Positions 17,321-25,278 of a stretch of 64,000 nucleotides of DNA are shown here, in pieces (positions within the stretch are counted from its first letter, which is position 1; every line of letters begins with the position of its first letter). Under the pieces are notes generated by a model. It did no database searches. It saw only the letters and a program-made list of their open reading frames with translations, and had not been told where the DNA came from. The position numbers and the translations under genes are program-made. The stretch is taken from contig NZ_RKLT01000008.1 of NCBI RefSeq assembly GCF_019599505.1, positions 53,103 to 117,102 on the forward strand. The letters are read 5' to 3'. The stretch comes from Haloarcula nitratireducens (GTDB taxonomy: Archaea; Halobacteriota; Halobacteria; Halobacteriales; Haloarculaceae).

Positions 17321-17671
17321 GTGACTGAGGAGTTGAGCCCACCAGCCGTCTTTGCCACACTCGACGACGAGTACGCTCGCGATATTCTCGTGGCGACGAA
17401 CACGGACCGACTCTCTGCAAAAGAACTCAGCGAGGAATGCGATATGTCACGCCCAACCGTCTCTCGTCGCGTCAACACACTCGTCGAGCAAGGACTTCTC
17501 GAAGAGTACACGCACGTCGATCCCGCTGGTCGGCACTATCGGGAGTATGAGGCACGTCTCGAACGTATCGAAGTCCTCCTCCAAGACGAGGGGTTTGACA
17601 TCCAGATCGATGTCCGGCCGAATCCCGCGGACCGGATCACCTCCATCTTTGAAAACATGCGGGGAGACTGA
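17321..17671 (+). CDS. winged-helix transcriptional regulator (cassette 1)
   Basis: A 116-residue ArsR-like winged-helix protein. The helix-turn-helix is at about 28-58 (LSAKELSEECDMSRPTVSRRVNTL) and the wing includes YREYEAR. The GTG start is leaderless, with a TATA box 25-31 bases upstream. The gene is followed after three bases by a small membrane protein. The paralogue at 49473 has the same organisation, with about half the residues identical by eye. The palindrome just before the TATA box suggests autoregulation. Confidence 0.85.
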   Translation: MTEELSPPAVFATLDDEYARDILVATNTDRLSAKELSEECDMSRPTVSRRVNTLVEQGLLEEYTHVDPAGRHYREYEARLERIEVLLQDEGFDIQIDVRPNPADRITSIFENMRGD

Positions 17672-17674
17672 TTC

Positions 17675-17950
17675 ATGGAACACACATTATTCGTCATCGC
17701 CAAGTTGTTCATGACCGCGTTGGCTCTGGTTATCGCGTACCAAGCCTATCGCGGCTACCAACGCCACGGAACACAGCTGATGCTCTACGTCGCCCTTGGG
17801 TTCGCACTAATTGGCCTCGGTGGACTCCTCGAAGGAGTTCTATTCGAACTGCTCCAGGTATCGATCTTCCAGGCGGGTCTCGTGGCTGCACTAGTCGCGG
17901 CGGCGGGAATGCTTTCCATCCTGTATGCGCTCTATGCGCCGAATCCCTGA
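17675..17950 (+). CDS. small membrane protein of the HTH cassette (DUF7521-like)
   Basis: A 91-residue protein with three hydrophobic helices, containing IAYQAYRGYQRHG and GLLEGVLFELL. It is very similar to the two small membrane proteins at 49826 and 50118, which likewise follow an HTH gene. The three-base gap to the regulator points to one transcript and a shared role, perhaps as a membrane sensor or target of the regulator. Confidence 0.8.
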   Translation: MEHTLFVIAKLFMTALALVIAYQAYRGYQRHGTQLMLYVALGFALIGLGGLLEGVLFELLQVSIFQAGLVAALVAAAGMLSILYALYAPNP

Positions 17951-17977
17951 ATATCCCACTCGACAAAGTGTTTTGGT

Positions 17978-18910
17978 ATGTCCTCATCTGACTTCCCTCT
18001 GGGATACGTCAAGTTCGACGATGTTCGAGAGTCGCTCCCAGAATCGACACCCATTCAGGTGTCAGAATCAGTCACACTGGAGACACTGCATCTTCCTGGT
18101 CCAGACCCAACAATCGTATTTGTCCACGGTGGTCTCGGGTCACTTCGGAACCCGTATCCACAGCTTGGCGCTTTTAAAGGGAGCCACAAACTAGTCACGT
18201 ACGCGCTCGCCGGCAACGGAGAATCGACCACACGCCAAGAGCAGACCCTTTCGGGACATGTTTCCGATCTCGCGAATCTCCTCGATGAACTCGACATCGA
18301 GTGCCCTATCGTCCACGGCCACAGTTATGGTACCGCCCTCGCAATCGAGTACGCGAAGCGCAACCCGACGGCCGGGCTCGTTTTGCATGCTGGGGGTGAC
18401 CACGACCTAACACCCACGTGGGAGAAACCGCTCTTACGACTGTTTCTCGCACTCCAACTCTACAAGATTCCCGCGAACGACGCGCTCATACGGCAGTTAG
18501 CCTACATCGTAGGCTTCCACGAAGGGACGTCATGTGCCGTTGTCGAAGATTTCCTGCAATCGAACCCACTTCCCCACCGTCGCTCAGCGTGGACGACTGT
18601 CACCGAGGCCTTCTGGGGGTACGACGGTCGCCCCGATATTGAGCGAGTCGATGCCCCAACGCTCGTCATCCACGGACCAGCCGACGGTATTGTTCCCATC
18701 GAGGGGGCACGCGGAACCGCGAGGCGGATTCCCGAGAGCGTTTTCTGCAGGCTACAGCGTACCGGTCACGTCGCTATGATTGAGCGCCCGAATGCGTATA
18801 ACAGTCTGCTTGAAGCACTCATCAAGACGGTTCGAGAGGACCGGGATTTGGAAATGACGGTTCGAGAATCGGTCGACGAAAACGGTAGCGAAGTATCCGA
18901 AGTTCGCTAA
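17978..18910 (+). CDS. alpha/beta-hydrolase
   Basis: A 310-residue hydrolase. The oxyanion region is FVHGGLGS, the nucleophile elbow is GHSYG (about residue 112), an acid is likely in GPADGIVP (about 230), and the catalytic His is in TGHVAMIE (about 267). The fold and triad fit esterases, haloperoxidase-like enzymes or lactonases; the substrate cannot be deduced. It lies 27 bases after the small membrane protein and may be in the same transcript. Confidence 0.85.
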   Translation: MSSSDFPLGYVKFDDVRESLPESTPIQVSESVTLETLHLPGPDPTIVFVHGGLGSLRNPYPQLGAFKGSHKLVTYALAGNGESTTRQEQTLSGHVSDLANLLDELDIECPIVHGHSYGTALAIEYAKRNPTAGLVLHAGGDHDLTPTWEKPLLRLFLALQLYKIPANDALIRQLAYIVGFHEGTSCAVVEDFLQSNPLPHRRSAWTTVTEAFWGYDGRPDIERVDAPTLVIHGPADGIVPIEGARGTARRIPESVFCRLQRTGHVAMIERPNAYNSLLEALIKTVREDRDLEMTVRESVDENGSEVSEVR

Positions 18911-18914
18911 GGAA

Positions 18915-19235
18915 TCACGATCGTTCTGCAGCTTTATTCGCCCGTTCGAGATCGAACTGAAGGTCGGTATCGTCCTCGAGACCGACGCTCAGCAATTCCG
19001 GGTCGGCGACCGTCTGGTTGAACTCACCGACGGCGCGGCCGTAGTGCAAGCGCGGTACCATTACGCCACTCGCATCACAGAGGTGGGGTCGTGGCTCGTC
19101 GACGAATCGCTTCGGGTGCTCTTCGAAGAAATCACGACAGTCGGACGAACAGAAGTAGAACGTCGTCCCCTCGAAATCGGCGGTGATTTCGCTTGAGTCG
19201 CTGGCTTCCATACCGCAGACCGGCTCAACTGGTAT
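18915..19235 (-). CDS. YHS-domain protein with an apparently non-ATG start
   Basis: The YHS metal-binding domain reads PVCGM, then TTFYFCSSDCRDFFEEHP, followed by PHL, VPRLHYGRA and GEF, then a short acidic tail. The only in-frame ATG (19211) falls inside the PVCGM motif and would delete its cysteine. Six codons earlier, at 19235, is ATA followed by PVEPVCGM, and TTTATGG lies 27 bases upstream. That is exactly the leaderless layout expected if this codon were ATG. Either ATA is used as a start or the original ATG was lost. The segment after the YHS domain resembles the linker of the YHS-MaoC protein at 39310, without the MaoC part. Confidence 0.6.
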   Translation of the reverse strand: MPVEPVCGMEASDSSEITADFEGTTFYFCSSDCRDFFEEHPKRFVDEPRPHLCDASGVMVPRLHYGRAVGEFNQTVADPELLSVGLEDDTDLQFDLERANKAAERS

Positions 19236-19299
19236 ACTGGCAGTACGCCTCGCCCTTCCATAAACGTCAGTCGGCCATTTGCTACTGTGCGTAGGCTCC

Positions 19300-19443
19300 C
19301 TACTCGGTGTATACTGCGGGCTGTTTCTCGAAGCGCTGTCGACATTCTTCGCTACAGAGATAGTACGTCACCTGGTCGTGCCGGACTGAAGCTACCGCTT
19401 CGTCAACTCTGAGTTGCATACCGCAGACGGGATCCCTCGGCAT
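19300..19443 (-). CDS. 47-residue stand-alone YHS-domain protein
   Basis: The product is little more than a YHS domain: it begins MPRDPVCGM, continues with VTYYLCSEECRQRFEKQP and ends YTE. The three cysteines of the motif are present (C7, C30 and C34), so metal binding is plausible. It lies upstream of the other YHS gene on the same strand. Free-standing YHS proteins of this size occur in haloarchaea near metal transporters. Its partner is unknown. Confidence 0.75.
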   Translation of the reverse strand: MPRDPVCGMQLRVDEAVASVRHDQVTYYLCSEECRQRFEKQPAVYTE

Positions 19444-19527
19444 TCTGTTCACAGATCCGTCTCCAAGCCGATTGGGTATTTCGAAGTAGGTCGACGGGCA
19501 CGTATTAAGGGCCGTCGGAAGAACTCT

Positions 19528-21123
19528 ATGACAACGCCCATGGTTCGATTTCTTCTCCGTCTAATTCGTATTCTTGGGACGTTCATCCCGTTCATCCTAC
19601 GCTTTCTCCGTGATCGGCATCGGTTTCTGATCGTCGGTGGGTCACGCACTGTGCCACGGGACCAGCACGAGCAGCGTGCCCGCCGTCTACGGGAGGCGAT
19701 GCTCAACCTTGGGCCGACGTTCGTAAAGATCGGCCAAGTTCTCTCGACGCGCCCAGATCTCGTTCCGCAAGTGTACGCGGAGGAGTTCGCAGTGCTCCAA
19801 GATGCGATCCCGGCGGGTCCGTATCGCGAGATGATTCCGGCTCTCGCCGAAGACGTCGGGTATCACTCGTACGACGACTTCGATCCCGAACCCATCGCCG
19901 GCGGATCGCTAGCACAGGTCTATCGGGCGACCTATCAGGGAAAACAGGTGGTCGTGAAAGTAAGACGCCCCGGAATCAAGGACCTCATCGAGACCGATCT
20001 GCGCATTATTCGTCGCCTCGTTCCCCTTGCACTGTTTCTCGCACCTGATCGGTTCAGTTTCTCACTCCGGAACATGGCGGACGACTTTGAGCGCATCATT
20101 CTGGAGGAACTGGACTTCGAGCGAGAGGCCCAGATGATGGAGGAGATTCGGGAAAATTTCGCTGCCGACGAGAATGAGACCGTTACGATCCCACGCGTGT
20201 TTCGTGACGTCTGCTCCGAACGTGTCCTCACCATGGAGTACGCCGAGGGAACGAAGGTTACTGACCTCGAGGAACTCGAAGCGAAGGGCTACGATCCGGA
20301 GAACGTGGCCCGACGAGTGGCGAATGCCTACTTCATGATGGGACTCGATCACGGTGTGTACCACGGCGATCCCCATCCTGGAAATCTCGCTGTCGACGAT
20401 GATGGCCGCATCGTCTTCTACGACTTCGGGATGAGCGGTCGGTTCACGCCGGCGATGCAAGCGAGCGTGGTCAACCTCTATCTGGCCGCTGTCAACCGGG
20501 ATGTCGAATCCATCATCGACGAACTTGTCGCCCTTGGTGCACTCGATCCCGACGCCGACAGGGCCGCCGTCGGCCACGTTCTCGAGTTAGTTATCGATGA
20601 CCTCGAAGGGAGTGGTGATGTGAACTGGCAGCAGATAATCGACGTGGTCGTCGGAATGCTCCGAGAGTTTCCGTTTCGTATCCCGCCAGACGTGATGTTA
20701 GTCATTCGGGTGGGATCGATCGGTGAAGGTGTTCTTAGACAGCTCGATCCCGAGTTCAATATCCTCGCAGCTGCGCAGGCGTTCCTCCGTGAACACGGCT
20801 TCCTCCAGCGAGCAGCCCGGATGAAACTCGCCGAAGCTCAGTCCGACATCGAAACCTCCCTCTGGGCCCTCCTCCGGCTACCCACGAAATTGGATCGTGA
20901 ACTGGACGCACGAGAACAGGAACGCACAGTGATACCTCAGGAGATCGCACAGAGCCAACGACGGCAGACTCGTTCGATCGGGTACGCCATCCTCGCAGGA
21001 GGAACATTTGTAGCGAGTGGTCTCGCATTATCCGTAAGTCAGATCTCTGCTACTGTTGGGGTCGTCGTCGCACTCGGCTTCACCATTTTATTCATTCATT
21101 CATCAAGGCACCAGCGTCGATAA
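19528..21123 (+). CDS. AarF/UbiB-family protein kinase-like protein
   Basis: A 531-residue member of the ABC1/UbiB family of atypical kinases, which act on isoprenoid lipids or quinone biosynthesis at membranes. The family motifs are all visible: KIGQVLSTRPDLVP (KxGQ), AGGSLAQVYRA (Ala-rich loop in place of a P-loop), VVVKVRRPG (catalytic Lys), HGDPHPGNL and YDFGMSGRF (metal site). Two hydrophobic helices near the C-terminus (about 475-525) anchor it. The ATG at 19528 is preferred; TATTAAG lies about 24 bases upstream. Confidence 0.9.
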   Translation: MTTPMVRFLLRLIRILGTFIPFILRFLRDRHRFLIVGGSRTVPRDQHEQRARRLREAMLNLGPTFVKIGQVLSTRPDLVPQVYAEEFAVLQDAIPAGPYREMIPALAEDVGYHSYDDFDPEPIAGGSLAQVYRATYQGKQVVVKVRRPGIKDLIETDLRIIRRLVPLALFLAPDRFSFSLRNMADDFERIILEELDFEREAQMMEEIRENFAADENETVTIPRVFRDVCSERVLTMEYAEGTKVTDLEELEAKGYDPENVARRVANAYFMMGLDHGVYHGDPHPGNLAVDDDGRIVFYDFGMSGRFTPAMQASVVNLYLAAVNRDVESIIDELVALGALDPDADRAAVGHVLELVIDDLEGSGDVNWQQIIDVVVGMLREFPFRIPPDVMLVIRVGSIGEGVLRQLDPEFNILAAAQAFLREHGFLQRAARMKLAEAQSDIETSLWALLRLPTKLDRELDAREQERTVIPQEIAQSQRRQTRSIGYAILAGGTFVASGLALSVSQISATVGVVVALGFTILFIHSSRHQRR

Positions 21124-21195
21124 CTGGTATCTCGAATACGGAGTACCTCCACGACGCCTCAAATTATTTTGTGGCGTCTATGCGAAGTACCTGAT

Positions 21196-21924
21196 ATGCT
21201 CAAAGATAAAGTTGCGATCATCACTGGTGGTGCAACCGGGATCGGTAAAGCAATTGCTTCGAAGTACATTGATTACGGAGCCGAAGTCGTTATCGCAGGT
21301 CGCACGGAAGAAACCGGCCGAGAGACTGCCGAAGAACTCGGCTGTGAATTCCACCAATGTGACGTCACGGAGTATGAGCAGGTAGAGACCCTCGTCAACA
21401 GTACGGTTGACGAATACGGACAGCTTGACGCAATCGTAAACAACGCTGGAATTGGCCAAGTAGGGTCCATCGAAGAAATGTCGCTCGAAGAGTGGGATAC
21501 GGTCATTCAAATTAATCTCACGGGGGTTATGTACGGCTCGCGGGCGGCGATCCCGTATCTCAAAGACAATGAGGGGTGCATCATTAATGTCGCGTCGGTT
21601 TATGGCCTCGTTGGCGGTCCTGGATCACCTGCCTATTCGGCAGCAAAAGGTGGTGTCGTGAATTTCACACGAGAGCTCGCCATCGACTACGCCACAGAAG
21701 GGATACGTGTCAATAGTATCTGCCCTGGATTCGTTGAAACGCCGATGACAGACGACTACCTCGACCAGGAACAGTTCTACGAGTTCGTCCGAGACGAGAC
21801 ACCCATGCAGCGAGTGGCCGAACCCGAGGAGATCGGCGGCATTGCGATGTTTCTCGCCTCTGATGAGGCGACGTACATCACAGGCACAAACATTCCTGTC
21901 GACGGAGGCTGGACTGCCCACTAG
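21196..21924 (+). CDS. short-chain dehydrogenase/reductase
   Basis: A 242-residue classical SDR. The NAD(P) motif TGGATGIG lies at residues 12-19, NNAG at about 83, the catalytic Ser in NVASVYG and Tyr/Lys in YSAAKGG (about 151/155), with ICPGFVETPM after it and a typical GTNIPVDGGW end. The Arg after the second strand (AGRTEE) suggests an NADP preference. The substrate is unknown. The family includes 3-oxoacyl-ACP/acetoacetyl-CoA reductases, so a link to the hydroxyalkanoate genes at 39-46 kb is possible but untested. Confidence 0.88.
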   Translation: MLKDKVAIITGGATGIGKAIASKYIDYGAEVVIAGRTEETGRETAEELGCEFHQCDVTEYEQVETLVNSTVDEYGQLDAIVNNAGIGQVGSIEEMSLEEWDTVIQINLTGVMYGSRAAIPYLKDNEGCIINVASVYGLVGGPGSPAYSAAKGGVVNFTRELAIDYATEGIRVNSICPGFVETPMTDDYLDQEQFYEFVRDETPMQRVAEPEEIGGIAMFLASDEATYITGTNIPVDGGWTAH

Positions 21925-21981
21925 TAACTACGGTCGCACATTCACCACACTTGGTTCCAACATTACGCGGGAGACCAGTCG

Positions 21982-22011
21982 GATAGTAGCAGCGCAAAAC
22001 GTGCTACTATC
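21982..22011. repeat. strong hairpin between the SDR and CBS genes
   Basis: GATAGTAGCA (21982-21991) and TGCTACTATC (22002-22011) are perfect 10-base arms around a 10-base loop; two further inner pairs are possible with a bulge. It sits 57 bases after the SDR stop and 92 bases before the CBS start. It could end the first transcript or act as a regulatory site. Confidence 0.5.
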
Positions 22012-22103
22012 TACCGAAGGCAAGCACCGTAACTCCCTGAGATGCTTCTATGAAGTGAGGAACTGCCGCCATATTATTTAATCTCTCTAACCAATCTCCC
22101 AGT

Positions 22104-22604
22104 ATGGAACAGAATCGATCCGATCTCACACTACGTGTTGGGAGTATCGCCGACGAGTCAGTTGGTCGCGTTACTCCGGATACGTCGGTAGCAGAGGTCG
22201 CCCAAACGATGGTCGCGCAAACCAAATGTGCCCGCTACGTCGTTGTGGAAGAAAACGACCAGCTCGTGGGCATCATTACAGATCGAGATTTGATTGGCGC
22301 GCTCCTCACGCCAGATAGTGAGTTCAACGTTCTCGCAACGGAACAGAGCGAATCCAACATAACCGCCGGAGATGTGATGACTTCCGACCCCCTCACCGTA
22401 ACGCCTGAGGCGGAGGTACCGAGGGTACTGCGACAAATGAACGAAGCGGCTGCCCGCCATGTTCCCGTTGTCGAAGATGGCTCAGTTGTGGGAATCGTCA
22501 CCCTTGACGATCTCATCACTCACCTCGCGGGAGAAGCTGCCCATGTCTCCGCACAGATGGACAATCTCTCCGGGATCATCCGGTCAGAGTCCCAGAGAAA
22601 GTAA
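22104..22604 (+). CDS. tandem CBS-domain protein
   Basis: A 166-residue protein made of two CBS modules (about 12-75 and 90-150). Each has the GIITDRDL / GIVTLDDL signature that marks the end of a CBS unit. Such pairs bind adenosine nucleotides and act as energy sensors; no enzymatic domain is attached. A TTATTTAAT element about 30 bases upstream suggests its own leaderless promoter. Confidence 0.88.
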   Translation: MEQNRSDLTLRVGSIADESVGRVTPDTSVAEVAQTMVAQTKCARYVVVEENDQLVGIITDRDLIGALLTPDSEFNVLATEQSESNITAGDVMTSDPLTVTPEAEVPRVLRQMNEAAARHVPVVEDGSVVGIVTLDDLITHLAGEAAHVSAQMDNLSGIIRSESQRK

Positions 22605-22663
22605 CCTCCGCATCTGAGACTCTCGATACGTGTCTTTTTCGTGACTGACATCAAAAGAGAGAC

Positions 22664-23299
22664 ATGGCCGAACCACGGATTCTAATCCTCGGTGGACCAG
22701 GCGCAGGAAAGGGGACGCAGAGTAGAAAGGCTTCTGAGGAGTTTAATGTAAAGCATATCACTACCGGGGAGCTCCTTCGGGCAAATAAGGACAGGGATAT
22801 TTCAGAATTTGAATCGGAGTATGATGTCCCGCGCACATATATGGATCAAGGTGAGCTTGTTCCGGACGAGGTTGTCACTCTGCTCGTTAAAGAGGCTCTA
22901 TCGCAAGTCAATGGCTTTGTTCTGGATGGGTATCCCCGCAACGTAGAACAGGCTGAGGAACTCAATAATATGACCGACGTTGACGTTATTCTATATCTTG
23001 ACGTAGACGAGGAGGAACTTGTTCAACGACTCACGGGTCGCCGTATAGACCCAAAAACAGGGGACACTTATCATATAAAATATAGTCCGCCTGAAGATCC
23101 TGAAGTTGAAAGACGACTTGAGCAGCGGGATGACGATACTGAGGAGACAGTCCGTGAACGTCTACGTGTATTTCGTGAGACCACTGAACCAGTTATTGAA
23201 TACTACGAAGAACGAGGCCAACTGGAACGTGTCGACGGAAAACAGTCTCCTGATGAAGTCTGGGTTGACGTAAGGAAAGCGGTTGAAAACGCGCAATAG
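22664..23299 (+). CDS. adk: adenylate kinase, zinc-free lid form
   Basis: A 211-residue adenylate kinase interconverting ATP, AMP and ADP. It has the P-loop GGPGAGKGT, ITTGELLRANK (AMP site), [10 protein letters not shown] and LTGRR before the lid. The lid (about 125-160) has no cysteines, unlike the paralogue at 41927, whose lid carries a CxxC pair on each side. The DNA is visibly AT-richer than the surroundings, with many A/T-ending codons, which suggests acquisition from elsewhere. It is 60 bases from the CBS gene. Confidence 0.9.
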   Translation: MAEPRILILGGPGAGKGTQSRKASEEFNVKHITTGELLRANKDRDISEFESEYDVPRTYMDQGELVPDEVVTLLVKEALSQVNGFVLDGYPRNVEQAEELNNMTDVDVILYLDVDEEELVQRLTGRRIDPKTGDTYHIKYSPPEDPEVERRLEQRDDDTEETVRERLRVFRETTEPVIEYYEERGQLERVDGKQSPDEVWVDVRKAVENAQ

Positions 23300-23558
23300 G
23301 TCGCGAAAAAATTGGGGTGAGCGTTACTATACCGGGCATCACCTAGCAGATCTGTACAGTTTACACACTGGTACCCGGCGAGTCTGTAGTTGAGAGGGCA
23401 CGATCTTGCTGAGGTGATCTCGACGATGTTCGATAAAAGCCGACCATCATACCGTACGAATTAGAACTTGGAACGGTTATTAGCCGAAGAACGATCCAGT
23501 AGGCAATTATGGGGGGCTCTCCGAACCGATGAAGAGCCTGTCAGCAGACGCTGGCCCG

Positions 23559-24659
23559 TCAAGAGAGCGGATCTCGTCCTTCATACTCACCGCTCTCACC
23601 ATATTCCGGCCGCTGGAAACCACCCTCACGGTAGACATCGAACTCACCCCGCTCGATGTCGTCCCGGATGATGTCTGCGGTCGTTTCGTCGACGCTCACG
23701 AAGTGACACAGCGGATGCCCCGGGTACGCGACTGCGTTCTCGAGTACACCGACGACGAGGCCAGTTGACGGTGCACGAACGACTTCGACCTCATCTTTGA
23801 AGTGATCGGAGATAGTGAACAGCTGCTCCCCGTCCTCGACGAGCGGCTGTGGGCCCCACTTCATATCGACGAGTCCGCCGGTGGCAGCACGAAGCCACGT
23901 CTTCTCACCGTCGCGTGCGACCACACGCGTCCACCCAGGCCAAGAGACCGGCCGGTCTGGCAGAACCTCATGTTCAGCGAGGACACTCGCCACGCAGTGA
24001 AGGGCGCGTTCGAGATGCGTCGATTGGAACCGGTGGGCGCGCCCCATTTCCACAGTTACGGTCGGAACCCCCGTCTTCGATGCTGCCTTTCGGAGCGTCC
24101 CGTTTGAGCCTTCACCGTCGAGAATCACGCTCGTTCCGAATGCACGGGCGATGCGTTCGACGTCAGAGTCGCGCATATCTGCCCGAACGTGATACATCGT
24201 CGTCCTGTTGCGCGTCGAGGTGTGGAAATCCAGCCCTAGGTCGCACTTCGAGACGAATTCCTCGAAGATAGTATGGGCGAGACGTTTCGCCATCGTTCCC
24301 TGTGGATTCCCGGGGAACGACCGGTTGAGGTCCTCGTCATAGATCGGGATGTAGCGCTGTTGGGCCATGAATCCCGGGACGTTCAGTACGTGGAGGCAGA
24401 CGAGTGCCCCATGGATGTCCGGGGGACCGTAGGTTTCTGCGACCTCTTGGACGATCTTGATGCCGTTCAGTTCGTCGCCGTGCACGGCAGCACTGAGGAA
24501 CATCGCCGGGCCATCATTCTCTCCGTTGACGACCGTGACCGGAATGTCGATCGGGTCGCCGTGGAAACTTGTTCCCACCGAATAGCGGAACTGGCGCTTC
24601 TCTCCGGGTGAGATGGTTTGGCCGCCGACCTCAATCGGTTGTGTCGCGGATCCAGTCAT
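23559..24659 (-). CDS. succinylglutamate desuccinylase/aspartoacylase-like zinc hydrolase
   Basis: A 366-residue M14-related hydrolase. The zinc ligands appear as HGDELNG (His and Glu, about residue 60-66) and DFHTSTRNRT (His, about 146), with DLNRSFPG in between and a catalytic Glu candidate in TVEMG. The C-terminal half is the beta-rich domain seen in AstE/AspA proteins. The substrate is an N-acyl amino acid or a related amide; which one is unknown. It overlaps the next gene (methyltransferase) by four bases, so the two are co-expressed with the P-type ATPase gene upstream. Confidence 0.85.
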   Translation of the reverse strand: MTGSATQPIEVGGQTISPGEKRQFRYSVGTSFHGDPIDIPVTVVNGENDGPAMFLSAAVHGDELNGIKIVQEVAETYGPPDIHGALVCLHVLNVPGFMAQQRYIPIYDEDLNRSFPGNPQGTMAKRLAHTIFEEFVSKCDLGLDFHTSTRNRTTMYHVRADMRDSDVERIARAFGTSVILDGEGSNGTLRKAASKTGVPTVTVEMGRAHRFQSTHLERALHCVASVLAEHEVLPDRPVSWPGWTRVVARDGEKTWLRAATGGLVDMKWGPQPLVEDGEQLFTISDHFKDEVEVVRAPSTGLVVGVLENAVAYPGHPLCHFVSVDETTADIIRDDIERGEFDVYREGGFQRPEYGESGEYEGRDPLS

Positions 24660-25273
24660 TGAGAATCACTCTCGGACTGCTCTGAATGTGTCTGCGCTGC
24701 ACGTCTACTGGGTTTACCAAGGAATCGTGGAACCGCCTCGCAGTATGACTCGTATTCGCCCCCGTACTGCTCGCGGAGCCACGGCTCTTCGGCGAGTGGT
24801 GCGAGCAGGAACCACACGATTCCACCGATAGCGAGAATGACCGTTTGAATCGAACCTGCGAGGAGGCCTCCGCTGGCGAGCATGGTGATGAACCCCACGT
24901 ACTGTGGATTGCGAGAGAAGCGATACGGTCCCTCAGTTTGAAGGTGGCCTTCGAGACCACTGCTCTCCCAGAATCCGAGTGTCCACATCGCCCAGATAGA
25001 CAGCGCTGTGCCTGCTACGAAAACAAGCACACTGACGAGTTGCACCACCACCGGTGGTTCGTACCAGTGCCACCAGTCGAGGTATGCAATGCCGAGCAGA
25101 CCCACGACGTATAGCGTCCAGGCTGTCCAGCTGACCCAGAACGTCCAGTTCCGCGTCCCGTGCGGCCAGAACCGGAATGTCGGACTGACGATGGTGGCAA
25201 GGAGGCCACCCAGTAGGAGTCCCCCGGATAGGAGACCGACGCTGAACAATGTCTGTGTCGCCTGGAGTGCCAT
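24656..25273 (-). CDS. PEMT/ICMT-like membrane methyltransferase
   Basis: A 205-residue protein with five hydrophobic helices and the C-terminal signature YRFSRNPQYVGFI, with EEPWLREQYGGEYESYCEAVPRFL after it. This is typical of isoprenylcysteine or phospholipid methyltransferase-like enzymes. The acceptor is unknown. The ATG at 25273 follows the ATPase stop closely; a GTG at 25282 overlapping that stop is an alternative. A second member lies at 34841. Confidence 0.82.
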   Translation of the reverse strand: MALQATQTLFSVGLLSGGLLLGGLLATIVSPTFRFWPHGTRNWTFWVSWTAWTLYVVGLLGIAYLDWWHWYEPPVVVQLVSVLVFVAGTALSIWAMWTLGFWESSGLEGHLQTEGPYRFSRNPQYVGFITMLASGGLLAGSIQTVILAIGGIVWFLLAPLAEEPWLREQYGGEYESYCEAVPRFLGKPSRRAAQTHSEQSESDSQ

Positions 25274-25278
25274 AGGGA

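Noticed and set aside
23300..23558. Region between adk and the AstE-like gene
   Set aside because: About 260 bases with only short open stretches; no gene, repeat or RNA could be supported.
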